Below the pieces are notes generated by a model that saw only the letters and a list, made by a program, of their open reading frames with translations, was not told the DNA's origin and made no database searches. A stretch of 64,000 nt of DNA, from contig JARUPY010000387.1 of assembly GCA_029817715.1 (NCBI GenBank), positions 3,658,001 through 3,722,000 of the forward strand, given 5' to 3'. This document shows, piece by piece, positions 33,929 through 45,902 of the stretch. Positions within the stretch are counted from its first letter, which is position 1. Each line of letters begins with the position of its first letter. The position numbers and the translations under genes were made by a program. The DNA is from Melastoma dodecandrum. Lineage: Eukaryota; Streptophyta; Magnoliopsida; Myrtales; Melastomataceae.

Positions 33929-34350
33929 TTTTTTTTTACAAATCTTTGGCCGGGGGTGGTTGTGCTGGGGGGAGGAGGGAAGGGATAGATATTCTCTGGT
34001 CGGATTCGGACGGTGCTCGTATTTTATATTAAATGTTTATAAAATAAAAAATATAGAAGGAATAAATGGCTCAGTCTTCGTCTTCCGCATGTTCAGGGCG
34101 GGTGGGAGAGTCAAAATATTGGGGGGCTGCCCCCGGTGACATTTTGAACGGTTCGTTGCCTGGTGCGGTCATCGGACTGAGAGACAGGCAGTGCGTGATG
34201 GAGAGAGAAGTCCCAATATTTGACTTTGGACTCATTCCCAGTCCTCCCTCTCCAGAAGCAGCACTTTAACTGACGCGTGTTTGACACTGCTGACCCTCCC
34301 CATTTTAGATTTAGGCCCATTTAGATGTCGGCCCATATTCTTTCCTCGTT
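33929..34350 (+). promoter_or_regulatory. PPR gene promoter region with site II motifs
   Basis: This is the region between the inverted-repeat element and the PPR start. Two GGCCCA motifs at about 34314-34319 and 34330-34335 lie just before the start codon, the arrangement common for plant organelle-targeted housekeeping genes. A 67-codon open frame at 34066-34269 has no recognisable family and is probably chance. Confidence 0.4.
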
Positions 34351-36039
34351 ATGTGGAGGCGGATCCAACTCTCCTTTCGCGATAATCGGGGGGTTGGGGG
34401 AAAAATGCAAGCTACTAGGCTGCCTGGAGTCCCCGTCCTTCGTTGGTCGACCGCCAAGCGTTCGACGGAATGCCCCAACCAGCTACACCGTGCCTCCGCG
34501 GTCCGTAAACGGCAACCCAAGCGCGGATCGGTATCCACCGACGTGGGTCTCCGGAAGCAAACCGAGAAGGAACTCTCTCGCATCCTTAGGACCGAATCTG
34601 CCGTCGAAGGTATCGAGAGGAAGTCCAACTCCAACAAGCACAAGAGCCTGTGGCCCAGAGCTGTCCTGGAGGCTCTTGACGATGCCATCGCCAGAAACCG
34701 TCACATTTCCGCTCTCAAGGTTCCTCTTCTTATTTTTTTAGCGTGTCATTTTCTTGTATCCGTTGTTCCGGAGGTTCACATCGCTTATTGAAACGTGTCG
34801 TTCCACACTGAATACGCGTTTATTGGTTAGATTTTCGGGCTCCTCCGAAAGCAGTGGTGGTATGTACCCAGGTGCCAGACCTACACGAGGCTATTGGTCA
34901 TGCTCGGCAAGTGCAGGCGGCCTCGGCAGGCGGAACTGCTCTTTGACCTTATGCTTTCTGAAGGTCTTAAACCTACCGTCGATGTCTACACGGCCTTGGT
35001 TGGTGCTTATGGTCAAAGTGGCTGCTTCAACAAGGCGCTATCAACTATTGAAGCCATGAAATCTGGCTCTGCCTGCCAGCCCGATGTCTACACTTATTCT
35101 GTCCTCATTGGCGGCTGCACTCTGTGGCGTCGGTTTGACCTTGTCGATCAGTTAGTTGCCGATATGTTGTACCTTGGGATAGAGTGCAGCATTGTTACGT
35201 ACAATACGATCATAGCTGGGTATGGCAGGGCAGAAATGTTTGATGAGATGGAAAGGTCATTGACAGAAATGGTTGATCGTGGATCCTGCCTACCTGATGT
35301 GTTTACACTCAATTCAGTTGTCGGGGCTTACGGGAAGAGCGGACAGGTTGATAAAATGGAGAAATGGTACGAGGACTTTCAGCTCATGGGGGTGACGCCG
35401 GATATCATCACATTTAATACTCTGATCGGTGCTTATGGGAAGGCAGGCTTGTACGAGAAGATGACATCCGTGATTCAGTACATGGAGCGTAGGTTCTTTC
35501 CATTGACAACTACCACGTACAATATAATAATCGATGTGTATGGAAAGGGGGGAGATCTTGAAAGCATGAACGAGTATTTTAAGAGGATGAAGCATCAAGG
35601 AATGAAGCCGAACAGTGTAACCTACTGCTCTCTAATTAGCGCCTATGCCAAAGCACGACAGATGGTGAAGGTCGATTCGATATATAAGCAAGTGAATAAC
35701 AGTGATGTCGTGTTGGATACCCCGTTTTTCAACTGCATCATTAGCGCCTATGGTCAAGCTGGTGATCTTCAGAAGATGAGTGAGTTGTTTCAAGAGATGC
35801 GAGCAAGAAAGTGTGAGCCTGATTATATCACATTTGCTACAATGGTTCAGGCTTACAATGACCAAGGCATGACTGAATTGGCCAAGGAGCTGGAAAATAC
35901 TGCAGCGCTGAAAGATCAGAGAGGTACTTTTGTTTTTTATTGCTGACATATCTTTGCTCTTGCTTGATGATGGTAATAATATCAGATTTGTTTCCTTTCT
36001 TTTCTCTCAATGCCAGGATTGAAGTTGATTGGTGGCTAA
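34351..36039 (+). CDS. P-class pentatricopeptide repeat protein, At3g53170-like
   Basis: Exons 34351-34719, 34831-35923 and 36017-36039 total 1485 nt, or 494 aa. The N-terminus is basic with few acidic residues, fitting an organelle transit peptide (chloroplast likely). KELSRILRTESAVEGIERK and LWPRAVLEALDDAIA match my recollection of At3g53170. About ten 35-residue PPR motifs follow, such as DVYTALVGAYGQSGCFNKAL, IVTYNTIIAGYGRAEMFDEM, IITFNTLIGAYGKAG, SVTYCSLISAYAKARQMVKV and TPFFNCIISAYGQAGDLQKM. P-class PPR proteins bind organelle RNA sequence-specifically; the target is not deducible here. A second in-frame ATG at 34405 could be the true start. The last exon is only 23 nt and encodes the conserved-length tail LKLIGG. 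Confidence 0.9.
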
Positions 36040-36985
36040 TTCAATTCCATCTTGGATCAAGGAGAAGAGCATCAAGCTAGGAAGTGCAGTTTGTACAGGT
36101 AACATTTGGGATCCTTTGCGATTCTTCAAATGATGTCCTGTTGAAGATCATCCGAACGACGAGCTCAATATGCAGAGGTTGAAGAGAAGCATGACTGGAA
36201 GGCGTACTAGTTGGACGGGTACCAGAGTTTGCTCAAACGACGACTAATGACATGTAATATGACTTGGTCACAGTGAAAGCCCACCCAAGTACTTGCAGGA
36301 GGCGGAAACCTATCACTGCCAGCATCTCCAGCTGTACGTACTGTTGTAAATATTCATGAATCTCAGGGGTACCTGTGATGGTAGGGAATGGGTGGACACT
36401 GATCATGATACCCCCTGATAGTATCTTTGAATGAAAAGGGTTGGGAATTCTAATGGACCTTTGACATTGTCCACCATCTACCCATCATAGTTTATGTCCA
36501 TTGATTGTTCCACAATTCTTTGGAATTGTGTATTACTTACTACTCTTTCGTGTGAAAAGTAATGTATATTAACGTGCCATCATTGTTATGTTATGACTTT
36601 CCTTTGTGCTGAAGTATGTGATTCCTATTGTTCTTTTTTGTTTTCTGAAAATCGTGTTTAAAACATGAAGATGTATTTTGTTTTTTTATTTACAGACCGT
36701 AATTTCTTCCAATGCTAAGATGCAAAATTTTTTGACAATTTTTCTAAAAATAGGAAATAAAAACTACAGCATGTTTTTTCCTCCCAAACACGGCATTAAG
36801 TTTTCGAGAAAGCATCCTTTGATACTGTCCTCAGGATGGGAGGAGATTATTTCATCCCTCGGCACAATTTATTTGTCTTAGCAGTTTACAAGGGATAATA
36901 CTGAAATAGCTTGCTGGAGGAACATGGGAAGAACGGAACCATAATGGCTATCTGGTGCGTAAGAGGCCTTTTGAAAAGCCGATGA
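36040..36985. other. Intergenic region between convergent PPR and reductase genes
   Basis: 3' flanks only. No coding exon, repeat or RNA gene is recognised. Confidence 0.55.
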
Positions 36986-38583
36986 TCACTCTTCGAGCAG
37001 CCCTTTCTCTTTGAGGCTATCAACAGTGTCCCTTATGCTTATCTCGATGGGAGTGAAGCTCACACCCAGGCCTTCTGCCCTTGTCTTCGATACCTGGTAT
37101 GTTTGCGCCAGTGACTTGTCGTCTTCACACCTGCATGACTCTTAACAGATTCACTATGTCCTGTATAGTTTGCATTCGGGGTAAGTCGTCATTTGATTCT
37201 CGAAATGAAAAAGGATCGCTGTTGGCAGGAATACAGTTGCTGATGTATCAGTTTTATCTTCTGAAACTCGAGGACTCAAAAGTCAAGATATCACCAAAGC
37301 CAACAACATACTTGTCAGGGAGGCTTAGTGTCGGAAAGAAATCGTGCAGAACCTTCACAACATCTTGTATATGCATAGCTCTTCCAACAAGGCAATATCT
37401 TCCGCTAGCTGAAGGATTCTCATATGCCAAAATATGGGCATTGGCAACATCCCTTACATCGACAAATCGATAGCAAGTGTTGGGAAATGTTTTGGCTCCT
37501 GCATCACGCACCCCGGAGTGAATAGGATGTCGGCGTATCTAATGAAGCCGGGTAGCAAAATTTGGTTTTGAGTTTGCAGAGAACGAAATTAAAACTTTTC
37601 TACAAAGACATGAGATATGGTCAGCTGTTGGATAGGTGTTGAGCCGTACATACCATTGACAAGGTTAAAGATTGTTTCGGCGGTCGCATTCACGGTAGGC
37701 TGCAAAAGAGGGCCTATCACCAATCCAGGATTGATGGCGACCATGTTCAATCTGTTCTCTTCAGCGAACTCCCAAGCCGCCCTTTCTGCCAGAGTTTTCG
37801 AAAGGATATACCAGATCTAAAATCCAGAAACACCATTGTTTGTAATGTAGGAAGCCAAAGAAAAATTCATGGACAAAACAACCAGTTGAAAAAGAGCAGC
37901 TCGGTAGGAATGAACCTTTGTTTCTTCGCAGAACTTTGGGTCGGAGAACCAGGTTTCATCAACTAGCACATCGGAGGTCAAAGGTTTCCCGTTGAATGAG
38001 ACCGCTGCTATGGAAGATGTGAGGACGATTCTCTTGATGGAAGGGGCTTTGGAGCAGGATCTCAGGACATTAAGAGTGCCTTCCACAGCGGGATCAATCA
38101 ATTCGGTCTGATCCACAAGGTGAGCCATTCAGCGATGATCGAGCCAGTCATAGCAAGGGACTATGAAACAGGGGGTAGTCACTCAGATTTCAAACCTTGG
38201 GGTCTGCAGCCGTGAAAAACACTGGGGAAGCTGTGTGAAAGACACCGTCACATCCAGCAACAGCAGAGTCGAAAGCACCTTCTTCCAGCAGTTCAGCTTT
38301 AAACAATCGCAGCCTCTCCCTGGCACCGTCAAGCGCCATAAGGTGAGCCGTTTTCCGCGGATCATCTGTTTGTTCGACAAAGAGATGGTGATGTCAATAT
38401 TTCGCAGGCTTCATCACTAGTCACACACGGGAGGGCAGCAGAAAGAGCACGGAAGTGACCGGGGTCGCGGACGGTGGCACGGACGGAGTAGCCGCGCTGA
38501 AGCAAGAGCTTGACAAGCCAGGAGGCAATGTAACCAGAAGCTCCAGTCACGCAGACGGTGTAACTACTTCCTGCTGATGCCAT
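36986..38583 (-). CDS. CCR-like NAD(P)H-dependent reductase (phenylacetaldehyde reductase type), copy a
   Basis: Six exons: 38460-38583, 38196-38365, 37916-38107, 37654-37816, 37312-37498, 36986-37130. They total 981 nt, or 326 aa. It is an extended short-chain dehydrogenase of the cinnamoyl-CoA reductase/dihydroflavonol reductase superfamily: Rossmann motif [20 protein letters not shown] (11-30), [32 protein letters not shown], catalytic YxxxK at Tyr165-Lys169 ([10 protein letters not shown]), [13 protein letters not shown] and [12 protein letters not shown]. The NWYCY signature of true CCR is absent, so it probably reduces small aldehydes (phenylacetaldehyde-type) rather than cinnamoyl-CoA. 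It is cytosolic by lack of targeting signals. It forms a tandem pair with copy b at 41474-43038 with the same exon structure (inner exons 170, 192, 163 and 187 nt in both), so they arose by tandem duplication. Confidence 0.9.
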
Positions 38584-40396
38584 GCCTGGACCTGGCCCCT
38601 CACCTCCCGCCCCCCCCTCTCGTCCTTCCGTTACCAAACTTCTCCGATTGGTTGGAACTCGCTTTACAGCTGAAAGTCATAAATTCTAAATCATGGTGAC
38701 AAAATGAAGGACAAGGATTGTCGTTCCAGTAGCTTTTTGTTTAGTATGACAATGACGTTTCACTGGAAATATTATTATTATTTTTAACTTACATACGAAT
38801 TTATAAAGATTACGAATTTCTGATTCGCGTCTTAGGGACACCCATCCCACTTTCAAGAAGGGATCGGGAATCGCATTTTACAAAATCATGCTAATGACGT
38901 GATTTTCGACCCATCTTAATGTGAGGTAGGTCGGTCACTCCCGCTAAAGAATGCCGTAATTAAGAATGCCGTATTCCTTGAAAATTATATGTCGCGATCC
39001 ATATAGATAATAATAGGGAATTTCTTAATTTAGAAACATATTTCTTTTAATCTAACGATATTTATAAACATATTTTATAAACATATTTATAAATATAAGG
39101 GTAAATTGGTAATTTTGTTACATATAATGGAAATGAGTCGCACCCTCTCCACCAGGGGAGGCTGATCCGGAAGGTATTTTCTGAAAATCCATGAAATTTC
39201 CCACCGTCCCAAACGAAAACATTCACTGTGAAACTTGTGATGCGATTCCAGAAGGTCAAGCCAGAGCAGCAGAAAGCCGACCAACATTATATGAAATTGT
39301 AACAGTGGCCAACTTGACAGTGAGAGAAAATAATTCTATTTCCCATATGCGAGTTTGGTTTCATCTTCTCTGTTTGCTGTGGAGGAAATCGATCCCTCGT
39401 TGAAGCAGTGTTCCGTATCAACATACCTTTCTGCAGCCCCACATTCATTTGTTAAGGTCTTAGAATTTTTGCTTTCTTTGGCTGTATGTTTAATCAGTTC
39501 AGTAGTTATGGATAGTCATGTGACTAGCTTCACTTTGTTAGTTCGCAAATTATTTCGCATTTACGAAATATGTAGGTTAAACGCATATTTACTTGACTCG
39601 GTGTTAGAAACACCTGTTCTAAAGAAATAAAGCTCATCAAGTGATGGGAGTATCCATTTAAAACGATTGAATCAAGAGTTCTTTCTTCTAGTTAGGTTGA
39701 ACAGTTGAAGAGCACATCCGGTAAATATATGCTATTGTTTGCGGATGAAACACATCGCGATATAACGAGGACTAATACATAGTTACAGAAATATGGTCGC
39801 AAAGACTTTTAGACAAACAGTAATGCCAAGCACAAGAACAAGAACACATGAACAAGAACACTTCCTTCCATTTCTAGAGAACAAGTTATAGTCTTTCAGG
39901 TCTTTGAATGATTATTGTGTGTTTATTACAGAAGACCGACCGTATATTTATACTAACACTTGATCTTATCCAGACAAATAACCGCTAATACAACTGCTAA
40001 CATAATTGCTAAACATATTTTGCACATGTTTTATTAAGACTAACTGTACTCCATATACTACGATCATGACTCGGTGAGACTTCGACGACAAATTGAAGTA
40101 TTGAAACTTCAACTCGAACTCTTTCTTCGGTAGTCACTTCTTTTGAGCAGAGTCTCGATTGAACCTCACTTTGTCCGTACTTCAACGTATCCTGCTTCGA
40201 CGTGCCTTGCTTCGACGGGCTTGAACTTCGACCAGTGCTCCTTCAACTGCATATGCCATCGTAATAATAGGCATTGCCATCATTGAAGCCCAAAATGGCT
40301 TTACCGTGTAAACATTTATCATGCCGACCCCAAGCGATAGGAACCCGTTAGTTTGGACTAATAGAATGCACAGCAGCAGCAAGTTGAGTACATAAT
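38584..40396. other. Intergenic DNA with duplicated segments of the reductase array
   Basis: No intact gene. The block at about 39355-39500 (TTCTCTGTTTGCTG..GAAGTGTTC-like sequence and TTTAATCAGTTCAGTAGTTATGG) resembles 41160-41310. The sequence at about 40300-40350 (CCGACCCCAAGCGATAGGAACCCGTTAG) resembles the flank immediately downstream of copy b at about 41435-41470. This indicates a duplicated copy of the copy-b downstream flank, interrupted by about 600 bp of unrelated AT-rich DNA (39720-40250). Confidence 0.5.
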
Positions 40397-40620
40397 CCGA
40401 GGAAGCCCCTTCTCCTTGAAGCTTTCAATAGTATCTCTTTGCTCAGTGCTACTGAATAGCTGCAAAGGGCTTTGAAGCCTCACAACTGCTGCACCATTCA
40501 GGTCACCTCTCAAAAAGTGAACGATAGTGTCGTTCTTGTATGCCTTTTACGGGGAGGGTCACCTTGGATAGAAATTGCAGGGCATCAAGACAGTGACTCC
40601 CATTACCATGATAGGCCTGA
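40397..40620 (-). pseudogene. Decayed third CCR-like reductase copy (3' exons)
   Basis: On the minus strand, [11 protein letters not shown] at about 40400-40440 matches the C-terminus of copy b. The sequence at about 40455-40485 matches the start of its last exon (TGC GAG/CTGCAGC region), with about 85 bp deleted between. The stretch at 40550-40600 (GGGAGGGTCACCTTGGATAGAAATTG) matches the end of exon 5 of copy b (GGGAGAGTCATTGTTGGATAGAAGTTG). Upstream exons are not found. Together with duplicated flanks this is the remnant of a third tandem gene lying between the two intact ones. Confidence 0.7.
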
Positions 40621-41473
40621 AGCTAACGAAAGAATTTACTGCTGTGGGTGCAGAGAGATCCATCGGCATAGGGACAGGAAGCTGGAAAGCCTCCCACTCT
40701 CAGGGAATTTGAGTTTCGGCTTGCCCGTCTCTAAAGGTGGTAGCATCCTCATCGTGGGGCCCTGGCAGGCTCCTTGACCATGTTGGAGGTTCCTTGCCAC
40801 ACTCGGATTTAATGTTCCCGTTTCAGCTTCAATCCTTCAGCAGGGAAACTGAGGGTGCAAAAGCGGGAAAAATTTTACGGTTCCCTCTCCTGCTTGCTCG
40901 CTCGCAGTTCGGTGGCTGTGGATTTGGTTAACCGGAATAAGATGAGTGAGGGAGTAACGAGTGAGATTTGGAGTTTGGATCAATGGTAAAACCCGGGAAT
41001 ATGGCAGCATCGGTTGGATCACAGCAGTTCCATAGAGAAAGCACAGCAGAGATAGGCATGAATGAATTTGTAATGAAGAGGCCGACTCAAACAGAGTGAT
41101 AAAAGAATTTCTCCTGTAGTTAATTTACTACCATCTGCCAGGGTCGCTCAACTTTCATGATCTTCTCTCTGTTTGCCAAGGAACAAATGGTTCCCTTTTT
41201 GGCTGAAGTGTTCTGTGATAACTAGTCTTCATGCAGAGTGCTTTCATTTTGCCAAATTCTTAGGATCATGTCCTTATTTTAGTCAGTTCAATAGTTAAGT
41301 GATGGAAATATGCATTGCTAATGGAATATCCTGGAAAGATTGCATCAGCAGATCTTTCTGCCAGTAAAGTTGAACTGTTGAAACATGAAATGAACCACAC
41401 CAGGTATATACAGTTCCTGGCGAACCACAAATCACGCTGATCCCAACTGACAGAAACCCATTGCTTTGGTAGT

Positions 41474-43038
41474 TCATAATTTGAGAAATCCCTTCTCCTT
41501 AAAGCTTTCGATAGTATCTCGTATACTCACCTCCACGGGAGTGAATTTCACACCCAAACCTTCTGCCTTTTCCCTGGACACATGGTAAACTGAAGGCACC
41601 TGGTAACTAGCAGCTAAAGGCTGCGTAGCCTCGCACCTGCACCAAGCAAGTCCGTGGTCAGAGACCTCTCCAAAAGGTAATAACAAAGATTATTTGGACA
41701 ATGATGCATTACTTTTCTGGGAGAGTCATTGTTGGATAGAAGTTGCGCAAAATATCCAGGACGTCTAGGCACTGTATAACTCTCGCTACTAGGCAGTGTC
41801 TTCCACTGGCGGAGGGATTTTCAAGGGCTAGGACATGTGCTTGTACAACATCTCTGACATCGACAAACCTAAAAGAAGTGTTGGGATATGTTTCAGATCC
41901 TGCATCAATATTAGGGGGAAGTGCGTTATGAGGAATGATTTAGCCACCCAAGCTTTGAGGTTCCTGATCTCAAAATTTGCAGTTAATGTCAAGATAGAAA
42001 GAAGTAGGAAATCCCAGGAATTACAACTCATAACGACAGGAGAGGGCATTTCTGTTGGAATCTTAAGAACAGAATCCTGGATCGGATGGACTATACCTTT
42101 GACAATGTCGAAGAGCACCCCGACACTGAAATTCATGGTGGGCTGCAACAGAGGGCCAATAACTAAACCGGGGTTGAGCATAACCAGGTCAATCTTATTC
42201 TTCCTAGCGAAATCGACGGCGGCCATCTCTGCCAATGTTTTGGAGAGCATGTACCAAGCCTGAGATAAACAACCAACAAAACAGCTTGTCTCATACATGA
42301 GCAAAGACGCAAGTAGAGTGAACAAATATCATCACAGTAAACCTTTGATTCTTCGCAAAACTTTGGGTCGGAGAACCAGGTCTCATCAATAGTCGTATCA
42401 GAGGTCAAGGGCCTCCCGTTGATTACAACTGCAGCCATGGAAGAGGTGAAGACCACTCTCTTGACGGAAGGGGCTTTGGCGCACGACGAAAGAACATTGA
42501 GGGTTCCTTTCAACGCGGGTTCAATTAAATCGGCCTGCGATCCATTACATCCGTCCATGACGACAGATGATTCCTTCTAACTACTCCATGGAGGAGCCCA
42601 TTGGAAAAAAAGCCAAACCTGGGGGTCGACAGCCTCAAAGGCCACGGGGGAAGCGGTGTGGAAGACGCCGTCACAGCCATTGATAACGGCGTCGAAAGCT
42701 CCTTGATCCAGCAATTCAGCTTTGAACAAATGTAGTCTCTCCTTAGCCCCATCGAGTGCCAGCAGGTGCTCTGTCTTCTTGGGATCCTCTTTAGTTTGTT
42801 CAGGGCAAGAAAACAAGGAAAGCAGCCAAACATCATCTTCAACACCGAAACCCCACACGAGATGATGAAGCAGGAGGCAGCAAAAGACAAGGAATGAGCT
42901 TCACAAACCGGGGTTGCGGACGGTCGCTCGGACGGAATACCCACGATGGAGCAACAGCTTGACGAGCCAGGACGCGATGTAACCCGACGCACCTGTCACG
43001 CACACAACCCTCCCCTTCCCCTCCTGCCGTGCGCTCAT
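41474..43038 (-). CDS. CCR-like NAD(P)H-dependent reductase (phenylacetaldehyde reductase type), copy b
   Basis: Six exons: 42909-43038, 42619-42788, 42343-42534, 42097-42259, 41713-41899, 41474-41636. They total 1005 nt, or 334 aa. It has the same family and exon structure as copy a. Motifs: [54 protein letters not shown], catalytic Tyr167-x3-Lys171 ([10 protein letters not shown]), [15 protein letters not shown] and SGRHCLVAR. The NWYCY signature of classical CCR is again missing. The last exon carries a small in-frame insertion relative to copy a (extra YQVPSVYH region), giving the longer protein. The splice acceptor of exon 2 is CTAAAG, weaker than usual but in phase. It is divergently oriented to the choline-transporter-like gene. 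Confidence 0.9.
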
Positions 43039-43783
43039 ACTTTATCCCTTCGGCGGGTCTCCACAAACCGAATAATCGACTAGACAAAATTCAAACACAG
43101 ATTTCACCCCAAATAAAAATTGGGGGTATATAGCACAATAGTTTCTGTTGCGCTACTCTACTAACTGTGGATAGCCAGCCGCATAACAATTGACATCAGG
43201 GTTTCGGTTTTCGCCTCACCTTTGTCGGGCAGATGGGTGGGGATACTCGTCCCCATGAACCGAACCGACCATTCAATTCCAGCTAAGAAACAGACGAATA
43301 ACTTTTATATGAGACCCACCACCAGGGTGATGTCTGTTGGTCATTAGGCCGGGAAGTTTTCCCCTCTACTTCTTTGGCGGTGGTCTATCCTTCATTGTTC
43401 TCCGTCCTTGGTGAGGCATGAAGGGGTTACACATGGTACGAGGACAGAAAAATCCAACCCCAAAGTGGAACCCCCCGCCCCAAAGTGGAACCCCGGCCCA
43501 ACTCTGCTCTTGTTCTGGAGTTTTTTTTTTCTTACCCACGTGCGAGTTCAACCCCTCCATAATAATCAGGGGCTCTGTTTCCCAACGGTTGGTCCAACTT
43601 GAAATCCTGGATGATGAGAAGAAACTCCTCCAGTGGTGTGGCCCCATGTCACAGTTGGGTGTAATAAAATATTAACAGGTCCAGCCAATAATGGCTCTCC
43701 CTCCCTCCCTCTTTCTTTTTCTCTCTTCGACCTTCTACTGTATTGCCCGCTTTTGAACGTCCCCTTTCCTGATCACACCCGCC
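43039..43783. promoter_or_regulatory. Divergent intergenic region (reductase b / choline transporter-like)
   Basis: 745 bp separates two outward-facing start codons and must contain both promoters. A direct duplication of CCCCAAAGTGGAACCCC occurs at about 43458-43496. The last 70 bp are CT-rich, as expected for the leader of the plus-strand gene. No clear TATA box. Confidence 0.45.
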
Positions 43784-45902
43784 ATGGGAGCTCCCCAGCA
43801 ACAGGTCCTTCCCCTTTCCTGTTTCTTTGCATGTTTTGTTGGGTTGGCTTTCGGTCAAGTGTTTGGCTTTCTGGTTACGTAAAGTTGGGAACTTTTGGGT
43901 TGTGTTTAGGTGGTGGAGGGAGGGAGCCGCGAAGGAGTGGAGAGAAGGGATGAGGAAAGGGTGGGGCCGGAGAGGAGGGAAGACCAAGCACGGGGAGCCA
44001 AGGATATGGAGAAGGGGGAGCTTGCTGGTGGCATAGGCGCCGGCATCAATTCTACAGAGTATCGTACGGCAATGCTGCAGAGGCTGAACCCCACTAATCC
44101 CCTCAGGATTGTCATCAATGGAAGCACCAGGGTGGCTGCTGCCTCGGCCGCGGCCACCAGATCCATGCCTACGCCTTCACCCGCTCAATCTCATGCCTCG
44201 GTCCCAAGATCGACACCTACTCCTCAGGTATTTATTTAGTGCTTCCCCTTCATCCTGCTATCTTCTTGCTCAAGTTCTGCAGTTTGTGATCTTAAAGGTT
44301 CATTTTCCGTGTGCAGAACTCTGTTGTGACACTTAATTCAAGGACTTACAGCAACAGATTCTCTCTCTTCTTGTTCATGGTACACCTGGTAGCGGCGATC
44401 GGTTTAGTTGGCTTCCTAGTGTTCAAGGGAGTTCAGGGATTGTTGCAATCATCAGAATCCGTCAAGAGGAAGGAGAAGATGGTGCTCCAGTACTTCCTCC
44501 CACAGGTTGAGGCTGCATCTCTTCTGAGTATCACCCTTGCATTCGCTTGGCAGAAGGCCGTTAGGACGTGGCCTCTTATCATGGTTTATTTCATTCTGTG
44601 GAGCACCTTCCTTGTGTCACTGGCCGGGGGAGTCCTACTACTTTGCTTCCAGAAACCTCCTACCGATGGCATAGGCGTGTGCCTGATCGCATTTTCCATA
44701 GGCAGCGGACTGTATGCGTGCTGGGTTTCACAGAGGACCAAATTTTGCTGCAAAGTCCTCGTAAAATCTCTTGAGCCAGTTTCGAAGTTTCGGGATTTGA
44801 ACAGTCCGATCTACTGGATGCTTGGGATCGGATTCATGTGGATGTCCCTATGGATATTGTCTGTGATCGGTGCCCTGAACTTTTATTATCCACCGCTGAT
44901 AATAATCGCACTGGTTTTGAGCCTGGCTTGGATAACTGAAGTAATGAGGAACATAGCCAATATCACTGTGAGCCGGGTGATTTCCTTGTATTATCTAAGG
45001 GGAATGCAGTCCAGCACCCAGTTCAGTTTCCAGAGAGCCTTGACATACAATCTGGGCAGTGCCTGCCTGGGATCCCTCTTTGTTCCGGCCATCGAAGCGT
45101 TGAGGATAATCGCTCGTGGTCTGAATTTGCTGGAGGGGGAAGATGAGTTCATGTTTTCTTGTGCTCATTGCTGTCTCAGGGTCATGGAGACCATATTTGG
45201 ATATGGCAACGGATGGGCTTTTGTGCAGGTTTATGCTGATTTTCTGTGCAGTCCTTTTATTTTCTTACCGATCCTGACTTGAGCACTTCCTCATTGGATT
45301 GCTTCGCAGATAGCTGCATATGGGAAAGGTTTCGTGCAGGCATCGCAGGATACATGGGAGTTATTCAAGGCACAGAAAATGGTAGAGATCGTCGACTCGG
45401 ACATAACGAGCTCGATCTGCTTCCTCACGGGGGTGTGCAGCGGCTCCGCTTGTCTCATAGTCGTGGCTGCCTGGACTTACATGGTCCACCAGACCTTCAC
45501 TGCAACCATCTCATTGCTCGCCTTCTTCGTCGGCTACCTAATGGTAGGTACACCTTTCGCCCACATCATATAACAAATTATGGTATAAGCCACTCATGCC
45601 TACTCCAATCAACTTGTGCTTCATTCTTCTCATTCCTAGTTGTCCCTGACAAAGATTACCATTATCTTCTTGGTTCCCCCATTGTTTTCCTTGGGCGGTT
45701 ACAGACCAGGATCGCCATGGCATTGCCTCACGCTTGCGTGTGTTGCTACTATGTGTGCTATGCTGAGAACCCGGATAACCGGTTGTTCGACAAGACGATC
45801 AAGGACCGTCAAACTATGATCGAGTCCGGTCGGGATGTCGTCGTCCCTACCCCTAGAGTGCCTGGCAGGTCCCCAAGGATGCAAAATGCTCTCCCGCGCT
45901 AG
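43784..45902 (+). CDS. Choline transporter-like (CTL/SLC44, PNS1) membrane protein
   Basis: Exons 43784-43804, 43910-44227, 44317-45228, 45310-45543 and 45705-45902 total 1683 nt, or 560 aa. The first 130 residues are hydrophilic and Gly/Arg/Ser/Pro-rich. About ten membrane spans follow, beginning FSLFLFMVHLVAAIGLVGFLVF, with the family core PF04515 features (RNIANITVSRVISLYYLRG, QFSFQRALTYNLGSACLGSL, GNGWAFVQIAAYGKGFVQAS) and a C-terminal CYYVCYAENPDNRLFDK. In plants, CTL1 is involved in choline homeostasis and vesicle trafficking in the trans-Golgi; this is a different, PNS1-like subgroup whose substrate is not established. The first coding exon is only 21 nt and is assigned by the ATG context and in-phase splice; if wrong, translation would begin downstream in exon 2. 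Confidence 0.85.

Noticed and set aside
34066..34269. ATG-started 67-codon frame upstream of the PPR gene
   Set aside because: No recognisable family, no splice continuity with the PPR gene, and it sits in the probable promoter.
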